Below are positions 44,556-52,302 of a stretch of DNA of 64,000 bases, in pieces; positions within the stretch are counted from its first letter, which is position 1; the number at the start of each line of letters is the position of its first letter. The position numbers were made by a program, and so were the translations under genes. Source of the DNA: JALZKA01 sp963715405 (GTDB taxonomy: Bacteria; Actinomycetota; Thermoleophilia; Solirubrobacterales; 70-9). The stretch is from NCBI GenBank assembly GCA_963715405.1, contig OY970239.1, positions 186,001 through 250,000 on the forward strand, read 5' to 3'. The notes below the pieces were generated by a model that was not told where the DNA came from, searched no databases, and was given only the letters and a program-made list of their open reading frames with translations.

Positions 44556-46292
44556 GTGGCGCGCACAATGCCAAGATTGCCGAGGGCAAGGCGCAGCCCG
44601 CTCGGAGTGCGTCTCTATCTCGCGTTTGCGTTCGCGGGGGTCGCCCTTATCACCGCGGGAATCGTCTATCTGCTCGTGTCCGAGTCAGGATCGGAGGAGG
44701 CAGACCAGCGCTTGGACGAGCTCGCGCTCGGTCAGACCATCTCCCTGGCGGGCGAGGTTGGTACGACAACGCAAAAGCAAGCGCAGGACGCACTTGACGT
44801 CGCGGCTCAGGACGGCTTCAGCGCGTGGGTGTACGACTCCTCGGGCAACCTCGTAACGAGCTCGATCTCCGGGGGCTTCTCGGTCCTGGACGTCGAGGAC
44901 GGGCGGCGGGCCGTCAGCCAGGCGCTCGCCGGGTCGAACTTCGTCGAGCCGCTGACCGGCGGCACCACGGTGGTGGCGGCTCCGATCACGCGAAACGGAG
45001 ACCTGGACGGGGTGCTCCTCGCCCGTGCGGAGCGCCCGTCGGAGCTTCAGGAGGCAATCGACGCGGTCCGGGGCGACAGGATCACGGCCCTCATCGTCGC
45101 CCTGTTCGTAGCGGTTGCGATCTCGTTCTTGATCGCGAGCGCCATCACGTCGCGGATCAAGAAGCTCGCCGACTCCGCGGCGAAGATCTCACAAGGCCAG
45201 CTCGACAGGCCGCTCGAGGGGACGGGAGGCCGGGATGAGATCTCGGACCTTGGCCGGGCGCTCGAGACGATGCGAGCCGCGCTTCGCCAGACCTTCGAGG
45301 CGCTCCGCTCCGAGCGCGACCGCCTCTCGGCGATCTTCGACGCGCTCTCCGACGCGGTCATGGTCGTCGGGCCCGACGGGACGGTGCGGTTCTCGAATCC
45401 AGCCGCCCGACCGCTCATCTACGCGGACGGCAAGGTGGCCGCGACGCTCATCCCGTGGCTTCGCCGGGCTTCGCGGACCGGCACGTCAGAGCACGACGGC
45501 CTGCGCATCGGCGAGCGCGTCTACGCGATGCAGGCTCGTGAGATCCCAGCCGAGGGCGCCGTGCTCACAGTCGTTCGCGACCGGACGGACGAGCTCCGGC
45601 GCGAGCTTGCCGAGCGCGAGTTCGTCTCGAACGCGGCACACGAGCTCCGCAACCCTCTCGCCGGGATCTCGGGCGCGATCGAGGTCCTCCGCGGCGGGGC
45701 CAAGGACGATCGTGAGGCGCGTGAGCACTTCCTTCGCCGCCTCGAGCAGGACACAGAGAGGATCACGCGGCTCACCGACTCTCTGCTTACCCTCGCGCGG
45801 ATCGAGTCGGTCGGCGAGTCGGGTCCCGAGGTTCTCGACGTTGCCATCGCCTGCGAGGAAGCCGCGCAGGCGTTCGTGCCGCCGGAGGGCATCGGGTTCG
45901 AGCTCGACGTCGAGCCGGACCTGGCGGCGCAGGGAGACCGGGTCCTCCTTCGCCAGGTCCTGATCGGACTCCTGGGCAACGCCTTCAAGCACTCATCCGC
46001 TCCCGGCCACGTTACGCTTCGGGCCAGCCGAGCCACCGACGAGGAGATCCTGATCGAGGTGACCGACACGGGAACCGGCATCCCCCCTGATGAGGTCGAC
46101 CGCATCTTTGAGCGTTTCTTTCGTGGCACGGACTCCCGTGAGAAGGAGGGCTTCGGCCTTGGCCTCTCGATCGCGAAGCGGATGGTCGACGTGATGGGAG
46201 GCGAGATCGGAGTCTCGTCCGAGCCCGGCGTTGGTTCCGACTTCTGGGTCCGCCTGCCCGCTGCCAAGCCCGCCCCCACCCCCGTCGCATGA
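44556..46292 (+). CDS. membrane sensor histidine kinase (HAMP-PAS-HisKA)
   Basis: A 578-residue kinase starting at GTG. Two helices (about residues 22-45 and 170-195) bracket an extracytoplasmic sensor domain, followed by a HAMP domain, a PAS-like domain (SAIFDALSDAVMVVGPDGT), and HisKA with phosphoacceptor His362 in AAHELRNPLAG. The HATPase domain has the N box (LGNAFKHS), DTGTGIPPDE and GFGLGLSIAKRM. The layout resembles WalK/PhoR-type kinases. Its partner regulator follows with an ATGA overlap. TACATT at 44543-44548 is seven bases before the GTG. Confidence 0.93.
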   Translation: MARTMPRLPRARRSPLGVRLYLAFAFAGVALITAGIVYLLVSESGSEEADQRLDELALGQTISLAGEVGTTTQKQAQDALDVAAQDGFSAWVYDSSGNLVTSSISGGFSVLDVEDGRRAVSQALAGSNFVEPLTGGTTVVAAPITRNGDLDGVLLARAERPSELQEAIDAVRGDRITALIVALFVAVAISFLIASAITSRIKKLADSAAKISQGQLDRPLEGTGGRDEISDLGRALETMRAALRQTFEALRSERDRLSAIFDALSDAVMVVGPDGTVRFSNPAARPLIYADGKVAATLIPWLRRASRTGTSEHDGLRIGERVYAMQAREIPAEGAVLTVVRDRTDELRRELAEREFVSNAAHELRNPLAGISGAIEVLRGGAKDDREAREHFLRRLEQDTERITRLTDSLLTLARIESVGESGPEVLDVAIACEEAAQAFVPPEGIGFELDVEPDLAAQGDRVLLRQVLIGLLGNAFKHSSAPGHVTLRASRATDEEILIEVTDTGTGIPPDEVDRIFERFFRGTDSREKEGFGLGLSIAKRMVDVMGGEIGVSSEPGVGSDFWVRLPAAKPAPTPVA

Positions 46293-46993
46293 TTCGCCGC
46301 ATTCTCATCGCCGACGACGAGCCCTCGGTTCGCGAGGCAGTCGGTTACGCGCTTGGGCAAGAGGGGTTCGAGGTGGTGCTTGCCGAGGACGGCGACGATG
46401 CCGACTTGAAGCTTCAGGGCGAGATCGATTACGACCTTCTGATCCTCGACATCATGATGCCGGGCCGCTCGGGCCTCGACGTCTGCCGCGACGTTCGGGC
46501 GCGCAGCCCGGTGCCGATCATCCTGCTCACGGCAAAGGACGCCGAGGTGGACAAGGTGGTCGGCCTCGAGGTCGGCGCCGACGACTACGTCACGAAGCCG
46601 TTCTCGGTCCGCGAGCTGATCGGCCGCGTCCGTGCTCAGCTCCGCCGTCGCGAGCTCGACCTCTCGACATCCGCCCAGGGCGGCAAGACGATTGACGCCG
46701 GAGCCGTTCGCATCGACCTCTCCCGCCATCTCGTGACCGTCCGCGGCGAGCCGGTCAACCTCACCCGCTCCGAGTTTCAGGTCCTGCGCCTCCTCGCGGA
46801 GAGCCCTGGCCAGGTCTTCAGCCGTCTCGAGATCATGGAGGAGCTCTGGCAGTCCGAGTTCTCCGGTGACGTCCGCGCCTGTGACGTCCACATCTCGAAC
46901 CTCCGCCAAAAGATCGAACGCGACCCGCAGGACCCCGAGCTAGTCGTCACGGTCCGAGGCGTCGGCTACCGCCTGAACGAGGGCGAGGAGTAG
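46289..46993 (+). CDS. OmpR/PhoB-type response regulator
   Basis: A 234-residue regulator with a receiver domain (acidic pair in IADDEP, phosphoacceptor Asp54 in LILDIMMPG, LTAKDAEVDK and YVTKPFS) and a winged-helix output domain (LTRSEFQVLRLLAESPGQVF, RACDVHISNLRQKIE, VRGVGYRL). It is translated through an ATGA overlap with the preceding kinase gene, making them a cognate pair. Target genes are unknown. Confidence 0.95.
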   Translation: MIRRILIADDEPSVREAVGYALGQEGFEVVLAEDGDDADLKLQGEIDYDLLILDIMMPGRSGLDVCRDVRARSPVPIILLTAKDAEVDKVVGLEVGADDYVTKPFSVRELIGRVRAQLRRRELDLSTSAQGGKTIDAGAVRIDLSRHLVTVRGEPVNLTRSEFQVLRLLAESPGQVFSRLEIMEELWQSEFSGDVRACDVHISNLRQKIERDPQDPELVVTVRGVGYRLNEGEE

Positions 46994-47019
46994 GCGAGCC
47001 CGCCTACACTGCACGTCGC

Positions 47020-47092
47020 GCCGCCGTAGCTCAGCTGGTAGAGCACTTCACTCGTAATGAAGGGGTCAGCGGTTCGAATCCGCTCGGCGGCT
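47020..47092 (+). tRNA. tRNA-Thr (CGT)
   Basis: A 73-base tRNA: acceptor GCCGCCG pairs with CGGCGGC, D arm GCTC/GAGC, anticodon stem CTTCA/TGAAG with loop CTCGTAA giving anticodon CGT (reads ACG, threonine), T arm AGCGG/CCGCT with loop TTCGAAT. The CCA end is not encoded. TACACT at 47005-47010 is a suitable -10, nine bases before the 5' end. Confidence 0.97.
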
Positions 47093-47110
47093 TGGCGCGG
47101 GTGCGCTGGT

Positions 47111-47161
47111 CGCCGACAGTAGAAAAACACTCGCTATCCGGGTGTATTCCTACTTTGGGCG
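47111..47161. repeat. palindromic element (family 1, divergent copy)
   Basis: AGTAG (47118-47122) / CTACT (47150-47154) and ACAC / GTGT form an imperfect hairpin; the left end CGCCGACAGTAG differs by one base from the start of the copy at 25834. The element contains the TAG stop of the minus-strand gene that begins at 47150. Confidence 0.55.
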
Positions 47162-47650
47162 CTGTTGAGGTGCGCCCGGCAGGCGGTCGACGACCCGTGC
47201 GAAGCGTTCGATCGCGCCCTCCAGCGGCTCGCCGATCTCGATCGCGCGGCGGACGGTGGGGAGGACCGCAATCACCTCGTTGGCCTGGGCGACGACCTCG
47301 GCTGCGCGCTGGTGGACGAGGCGCGCTTCGGTCAGCATGTCCTCGCCCACGGTGGTGAAGCGGTCCCCGAGGGCGACCAGCTCGGCGCCGCGCTCGTCGA
47401 TCGTCCCGCCCAGCGTGAGGATCGCCTCGGCCCGGCGGTCGAGCGACTCGCCCAGCTCGAGGATCCCCGCCGCGCGGGAGTCGATGCGCTCGCCCAGCTC
47501 CAGCACCTGGCCGGCCCTGCGGTCGAGGCTCTCGAGGAGGCTGATGGCTCGTGGAACCGACCGCGCGACCTCGGCCATGGCGTCGAGGTCGCGCATGACG
47601 CGCTGGCCGAGCCCGACCGTGATCTCGATGGGGGCGAGGAGCGGGTTCAT
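47150..47650 (-). CDS. helical repeat protein, unknown function
   Basis: A 166-residue protein with no cysteine and no membrane segment. The central part repeats a pattern LELGERIDSRAAGI / LELGESLDRRAEAI / LTLGGTIDERGAEL (about 14 residues each), predicting a long amphipathic helix or coiled coil; such proteins often associate with membranes or act as scaffolds. The stop codon lies inside a palindromic element. TAGGGT (47657-47662, minus) six bases before the ATG overlaps the -10 of the divergent glycosyltransferase gene. Function unknown. Confidence 0.7.
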   Translation of the reverse strand: MNPLLAPIEITVGLGQRVMRDLDAMAEVARSVPRAISLLESLDRRAGQVLELGERIDSRAAGILELGESLDRRAEAILTLGGTIDERGAELVALGDRFTTVGEDMLTEARLVHQRAAEVVAQANEVIAVLPTVRRAIEIGEPLEGAIERFARVVDRLPGAPQQRPK

Positions 47651-47671
47651 CCTCTTACCCTAAGCGAGGTA

Positions 47672-48766
47672 ATGCCTCCGCAGAGCCCCTCCGTTTCCGT
47701 TGTGGTCGTTACCTATCGCCAAGGCGAGGAGGTGCGGCCCGCCCTCGAAGCTCTCGCCGGGCAGCTTCGCGCCGACGACGAGTTGATCGTGATCGACAAC
47801 GCGTCCGGCGACGGGACGATCGAGGCAGTGGAGGCCGCGGCGCCGCGCGCTCGCGTCGTCCCCAGCCCTGAGAACGAGGGGTTCCCGGCAGCTTGCAACC
47901 GCGGCGCTGCTCGAGCCCTCGGCGACCTCCTCGTCTTTCTCAATCCGGACGCCGTCGTGGCCGCCGGCTGGCGCGAGGCGATCGCGGCGCCGCTCACCGA
48001 CGGGTCGGATTGGGACGCGTGGCAGGCGCTGGTGACAGCCGAGGAAGCGCGGATCGTGAACACGCGCGGAGGGGTCGTCCACTTCACGGGCATCGCGTGG
48101 GCCGGAGGCGCCGGCGAGCCGGTGTCGGAAAATCACGGCACGCCGCCCTCCAGCGAGGAGGTGCCGAGGGAGCTCGGCGGCCCGTCATCCGGCGAGCCTG
48201 GGTTCGTCTCCGGCGCCTGCCTGGCGATCCGGCGCACCGAGTTCGAGCGCCTGGGCGGCTTCGCCGCAGATTTCTTCCTCTACCACGAGGACGTGGACCT
48301 CTCGCTCCGCTTGCGGTTGGCGGGGGGCCGGCTCGGAGTTGCGGTGGACGCCCGCGCCGACCACCGCTACGACTTCGACAAGGGGCCGGCCAAGTGGCGC
48401 CACCTTGAGCGGAACCGCTGGGCGACCTTGATCCGCGCCTACCCCGCGCCGCTCCTGGCGCTGCTTGCACCCGCGCTCCTCGCGACGGAGCTCGCTCTCG
48501 TCGTGATCGCAGCGGTGGGCGGTTGGCTGCCGCAGAAGCTTGCGGCGTGGGGAGACGTCGGGCGGTCCCTTCGGCGCCTCCTGCGCGAGCGACGCGAGAT
48601 CCAGTCCACGGCCGAGATCAGCGCCGCCGACTTTGCCGCGACACTCACGGCTTCACTCACCTCCGCATATCTGGGCCGGGCCGGGCGATCCGGCCTGCTC
48701 AACGGGCTACTCGGCGCGTACTGGCGGCTGGTCCTCCGCGTCCTCCGCCTTGGCCGTCCGGCCTGA
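47672..48766 (+). CDS. glycosyltransferase family 2 protein
   Basis: A 364-residue GT-A glycosyltransferase. The nucleotide-sugar site is VSVVVVTYRQGEEV with IDNASGDGT, the DxD-like motif is LNPDAVV, and FLYHEDVDLSLRLR is typical of rhamnosyl-type family 2 enzymes. A hydrophobic segment near residues 250-275 and a C-terminal hydrophobic helix may attach it to the membrane. It probably acts in cell-surface polysaccharide synthesis. Its end overlaps the convergent DUF2304 gene by 60 bases. Confidence 0.9.
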   Translation: MPPQSPSVSVVVVTYRQGEEVRPALEALAGQLRADDELIVIDNASGDGTIEAVEAAAPRARVVPSPENEGFPAACNRGAARALGDLLVFLNPDAVVAAGWREAIAAPLTDGSDWDAWQALVTAEEARIVNTRGGVVHFTGIAWAGGAGEPVSENHGTPPSSEEVPRELGGPSSGEPGFVSGACLAIRRTEFERLGGFAADFFLYHEDVDLSLRLRLAGGRLGVAVDARADHRYDFDKGPAKWRHLERNRWATLIRAYPAPLLALLAPALLATELALVVIAAVGGWLPQKLAAWGDVGRSLRRLLRERREIQSTAEISAADFAATLTASLTSAYLGRAGRSGLLNGLLGAYWRLVLRVLRLGRPA

Positions 48767-49495
48767 GAAGCCGTTCCCTTCCCCACCGCGAAGCGAGCGC
48801 TCGACCCGCAGCTCCTCGTCGAGGCGCGCCACCTCTTGCGCCAGCACCTTCGCCTCCTCACCGAGGCGCGACGAAACCACCGAGAAGTTGAGGAGGAGCA
48901 GGAAGCCGACCGCGAAGGCGATGATGAAGATCGCGTTCGCCGGCTCCTGAATCCCCATGAGCTCCGCGATTGCGTCGAGGCCTCCGGTCCAGATCGAGAG
49001 CACGAGGAGCGCCAGCGCCGCGATCATCCAGATGATCGCGTAGCGCTCGGAGAGCCGCCGCCGGCGCACGAGGTCGAGCACGAAGAGGAAGATCGCGAAG
49101 GTGACGACGAGGGCGATGATCTGCGCCTTCGTCTCGATGCCGTCGCCGTCTTCCGCCGCGTCTTCCTCGCCGCCGGGTGGGTTGAGGGGGTCTCCGATCT
49201 TCAACTCGTCGGTTTCAACCCCGGTGTCGTCGAAAGCAAGGCCACCGCCGCTGGGCAGGACAATCGTCTTGTCCTCGCCCGCGCCGACCAGGGTGAGGTC
49301 CTTCTCCTCGAGCACGTCGCCCTCGGTGAGGATCCACTCACCCGGAGGAATCTGGAGCGTGTCGCCGGGCTCGGCGGCGATGATTGCATCGCCTAGCGCG
49401 GTCCCCGGCTCGCCCGACACCTCGATCGTGGCAGCGCCAGCGGTAGTTGCCAAGAGCAGGAGCGCCGCAACGGCGATGCCCGCAGAGCGCCTCAT
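48707..49495 (-). CDS. DUF2304 membrane protein with N-terminal beta-rich domain
   Basis: A 262-residue protein with a signal peptide, a beta-helix-like extracytoplasmic part (TLQIPPGEWILTEGDVLEEK, DLTLVGAGEDKTIVL), and a C-terminal DUF2304 domain of three helices (IIALVVTFAIFLFVLDLVRR, IWMIAALALLVLSIW, IFIIAFAVGFLLLLNFSVV). DUF2304 proteins are commonly adjacent to dolichyl-phosphate-type glycosyltransferases, as here (ATGA overlap with the upstream gene). The extra N-terminal domain is not usual for the family. It likely assists lipid-linked sugar handling. Confidence 0.82.
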   Translation of the reverse strand: MRRSAGIAVAALLLLATTAGAATIEVSGEPGTALGDAIIAAEPGDTLQIPPGEWILTEGDVLEEKDLTLVGAGEDKTIVLPSGGGLAFDDTGVETDELKIGDPLNPPGGEEDAAEDGDGIETKAQIIALVVTFAIFLFVLDLVRRRRLSERYAIIWMIAALALLVLSIWTGGLDAIAELMGIQEPANAIFIIAFAVGFLLLLNFSVVSSRLGEEAKVLAQEVARLDEELRVERSLRGGEGNGFSGRTAKAEDAEDQPPVRAE

Positions 49496-50304
49496 CGCTT
49501 CCCTTCCGTGATCGCCCGGAGCTCGCCCGTGTCCATCGGCGGGCCGCCGAGGATCTCGTCCTTCCCCGAAGCCTCGACCGGGGTAGGCCGGCGGCGGAAG
49601 AGCCCGATGAAGATCGCAAGGAGCACCTTCACCATGTAGTAGGCGCTGCGGGGGTAGTCGATCGAGCTCCGGCCGTAGCCGCGGGCGTTCATCGAGACGT
49701 GTACCTCGTGCAGGCGCAGCCTGTGAGCGTGGAGCATGAGGATCGCCTCGACCTCGGGGTAGTCGTGGGGGTAGTCGCGGGCGAAGAGCTCGATGCCACG
49801 CCGGTTCGTCATGCGAAATCCCGAGGTTGGATCGGTGATTCGCCGACGGGTGATGGTGCTCATGACGACGGCGAAGATCAGGTTTCCCACGCGGCGCCCA
49901 AGCGGGACCTTGTAGCCGGGCTCGCCGAGGAACCGGCTGCCGGTCACCATGTCCGCTTCGTCGCCTTCGGTGTGGAGCGCGTCGAGCAGCTCCGGCAGGT
50001 ACTCGGGCTTGTGCTGGCCATCGCCGTCGATCTGCACAGCCACGTCGTAGCCGTGGCGAAGCGCGTACTTGTAGCCGGACTGCATGGCGCCGCCGATGCC
50101 GAGGTTGAACGGGTGGCGGATGACGACCGCCCCCTGGGCTTCCGCGTGGGCCGCCGTCGTATCGGTCGAGCCATCGTCGATGACGAGGATGTCGAACTCA
50201 GGAGCGGCGCGCCGGATGTCTCGGATGACCCTGGCGACCATCCCCGCCTCGTTGAAGGCCGGCACGATTGCGAGCTTTCGAAGCTGGGGGGATTCGCTGG
50301 CCAT
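49492..50304 (-). CDS. polyprenyl-phosphate glycosyltransferase (DPM1-like, GT2)
   Basis: A 270-residue family 2 glycosyltransferase of the dolichol-phosphate mannosyltransferase-like group: LAIVPAFNEAGMVARVI, DILVIDDGSTDTT, VAVQIDGDGQHKPEYL (DxD) and MVTGSRFLGE. These enzymes move a sugar onto polyprenyl phosphate for cell-wall or protein glycosylation. A short C-terminal hydrophobic helix (MVKVLLAIFIGLFRR) attaches it to the membrane. It is co-transcribed with the DUF2304 gene. Confidence 0.9.
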   Translation of the reverse strand: MASESPQLRKLAIVPAFNEAGMVARVIRDIRRAAPEFDILVIDDGSTDTTAAHAEAQGAVVIRHPFNLGIGGAMQSGYKYALRHGYDVAVQIDGDGQHKPEYLPELLDALHTEGDEADMVTGSRFLGEPGYKVPLGRRVGNLIFAVVMSTITRRRITDPTSGFRMTNRRGIELFARDYPHDYPEVEAILMLHAHRLRLHEVHVSMNARGYGRSSIDYPRSAYYMVKVLLAIFIGLFRRRPTPVEASGKDEILGGPPMDTGELRAITEGKR

Positions 50305-50362
50305 TGCGGTTTCCGGGGCTGGGAATGAGCCTCGCTTCCCGGCGTTTCAGGGTACCGGCGGC

Positions 50363-50966
50363 CTAGGAGTCCGAGTCCTCTTCCTCGGTCGCCGTGGCCG
50401 AGGTCGACCGCTCGGGAAGCTCGGTCAGCACTTGCTCGCTCTCACCCGCGAGAAGGCGAAGCGCGACGAGAGCCTGCGCGTGGCTCGCTCCCACCTGCGC
50501 TGCCGAGCGGACGAGGTCGGGCTCTTCGAGCTCGGGCTCCTCCTCCTCGTAGGCGGCGATCAGCTCCTCCTCCAGTCCGATCAGGAATGCGAGGAGATCC
50601 TTCTCCTGAGCCGCGGGGTCGAAGTCGGCAAGGCTCTCGTAGTCCTCCTGGTCGCTCGACTTGTCGGGCGGGTCGACGAGGAGCTGATCCATCGCCTCGG
50701 AGAAAGCGGTGCCGCGGTCTTCCGAGTGGATCGAGAGCTCCTCGAAGAGCGTCTTGGTTTCGGCTGAGACCTCCCCCTCTTCGGCGGCGAGCGAGTAGGC
50801 GAGCTCGGCGGCTTGCTCGAGGACAATCAGCCGCTCGAGCGCCTCGGTCTGGTCGTCGGCCTGAGCGCTCGCGGCCTCGGCGCGCGATGAGCGAGCCAGG
50901 AAGCGCGAGCGCTCCTGCGCCGGCGAGTCCTCGGCCCATGAGGTTCCTGCGCGTGAAGCGGGTCAC
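50363..50966 (-). pseudogene. Tat-exported ferritin-like protein, frameshifted
   Basis: The start GTG 50964-50966 (sharing GTGA with the upstream ferritin-like gene) encodes a Tat signal, FTRRNLMGRGLAGAG followed by a hydrophobic stretch and a LIAR end. From about 50879-50885 the sense continues in another frame: EAASAQADDQTEALERLI, then a four-helix domain with ELSIHSEDRG, EEELIAAYEEE and ASHAQALVALRL, ending in an acidic tail at 50363. Removing one C from the CGCGCGCCG run joins the two parts into one ~200-residue protein. It is either a recent pseudogene, a sequencing/assembly error, or a shift resolved by frameshifting; the body has no good start of its own before 50692. Confidence 0.75.
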
Positions 50967-51523
50967 TCGGAGTCCTCGGTCGAGCTTGGCGCCCCGAAGA
51001 CGAAGGCGTCGGGCGCGATGTCGCCTCCGAGCTGAGAGCGAAGCGCGGCGAGCGCGGCGGCGTCCTCGGTGATGAAGCGGTGGACGGCCTGGCGGTAGGC
51101 GGGTGCGGAGAGGTCGCCGATAACTTCGAGGGATTCCGCGATCGAGTCCTCGAGCTGAAGGGAAACGGCTTCGGAAGGGCTTTCGGCCTGCGCGCGGTCG
51201 GCCGGCTCAGTCGTCGCATCCCCGTCGCGCTCTGAGATGAACGCCTCGAGCTCGCCGGCAGAGCGCTCGCGCAGGGTGCGGAGCCGGTCGAGGCTGGGGA
51301 CGACCTCTTCGGGCGCGTTGCTCGAGGCTGTGTCGGCGACCTCCACGACAGCCAGGTGCTGGGCCAAGACGGCGTTCAGGAGCTCGGGGTCGTTCGCCTC
51401 GGAGCGGTCGTCCTCCTCGGACGTCGTGCCACATGCCGCCAGCGAGAGCGGCGCGCCGACGGCCGCGCCCGAGACGGCGACCATGCGGCGGCGGGTCATG
51501 CGAGGAAGGGAGGTGCCGCTCAT
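50963..51523 (-). CDS. Tat lipoprotein, ferritin-like (DUF4439-like)
   Basis: A 186-residue protein with a Tat-type lipoprotein signal (TRRRMVAVSGAAVGAPLSLAAC) and a helical ferritin-like domain (LLNAVLAQHLAVVEVADTAS and QAVHRFITEDAAALAALRS), which may bind metal outside the membrane. The family function is unknown; a role in oxidative or metal stress is inferred from the fold. ATG 51521-51523 has TATTTT ten bases upstream. The following gene (frameshifted) is a paralogue. Confidence 0.78.
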   Translation of the reverse strand: MSGTSLPRMTRRRMVAVSGAAVGAPLSLAACGTTSEEDDRSEANDPELLNAVLAQHLAVVEVADTASSNAPEEVVPSLDRLRTLRERSAGELEAFISERDGDATTEPADRAQAESPSEAVSLQLEDSIAESLEVIGDLSAPAYRQAVHRFITEDAAALAALRSQLGGDIAPDAFVFGAPSSTEDSE

Positions 51524-51546
51524 GGGGTTGGAGAAAATACCTTGAC

Positions 51547-52237
51547 GTGACACGCGAAGCGGATTCACTACAACGTCTTCACGCCGAGATCGTCGTGTGC
51601 GAGCGCGTGCCCTCGCCTCGTTGCGTGGCGCAAAGCGTGTGCGGCAGATCCGCCGAGGCGCTATCGCGGCGAGAGGTACTGGGCGCGCCCCCTGCCGGGA
51701 TTCGGCGACGCCGATGGACGCATCGCGGTCGTCGGCCTCGCGCCGGCGGCTCACGGCGGCAACCGGACGGGCCGCGTCTTCACAGGCGATCGCTCTGCCG
51801 ACTGGCTCTTCGCGGCGATGCATCGCGCCGGACTCTCCAATCAGCCTGAGAGCGTAAGCGTCGACGACGGTCTTGCGCCCCTCGATGCCTTCGTCTCGGC
51901 CGTCGTGCGCTGCGCGCCGCCAGAGAACAAGCCGACTCCCGGCGAGCGCGACGAATGCATTCCGTACCTCGTGCGCGAACTCGCGCTCCTCGAGCGGCTT
52001 CGCGTGATCGTTTGCCTCGGTGCGTTCGCCTGGGACGGCGTCTTGCGAACGCTCCGCGCAGGCGGGCACGAGGTGCCGAAGCCGAAACCGCGATTCGGTC
52101 ACGGCGCGGAAGCCGGGGTCGGCCCCTACGCGCTCCTCGGCTCATTTCACCCGAGCCAGCAGAACACGTTCACCGGCAAGCTGACGGAGAAGATGCTCGA
52201 CGACGTATTCGAAAGAGCCAAGGAGTTGGCGGCGTAG
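51547..52237 (+). pseudogene. uracil-DNA glycosylase (family 5-type), frameshifted
   Basis: The GTG 51547 frame reads VTREADSLQRLHAEIVVCER and then goes wrong; from 51608 the next frame reads CPRLVAWRKACAADPPRRYR, YWARPLPGFGDADGR and GLAPAAHGGNRTGRVFTGD, the UdgB (family 5) uracil-DNA glycosylase, with a C-terminal GSFHPSQQNTFTGKLT. One extra G at about 51607 splits the CxxC cysteine pair that binds the 4Fe-4S cluster. Without it a normal ~229-residue enzyme results. It is divergent from the ferritin-like gene. As at 50880, a sequencing error and a genuine mutation are both possible. Confidence 0.82.
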
Positions 52238-52253
52238 CGCGACCGCCATTGCG

Positions 52254-52301
52254 TCGAACGTCCGACGTCAGGTCCTATAGGGCCCAGCGTGGGACGTTCG
52301 A
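52254..52301. terminator. hairpin between convergent uracil-DNA glycosylase and malic enzyme genes
   Basis: TCGAACGTCC (52254-52263) and GGACGTTCGA (52292-52301) are perfect reverse complements, with a smaller GGTCC-TATA-GGGCC hairpin in the loop. It is placed to end transcription in both directions. Confidence 0.65.
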
Positions 52302-52302
52302 T

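Noticed and set aside
25834..47161. CRISPR array made of the palindromic elements
   Set aside because: Copies are far apart, irregularly spaced and differ in sequence; no cas gene is near.
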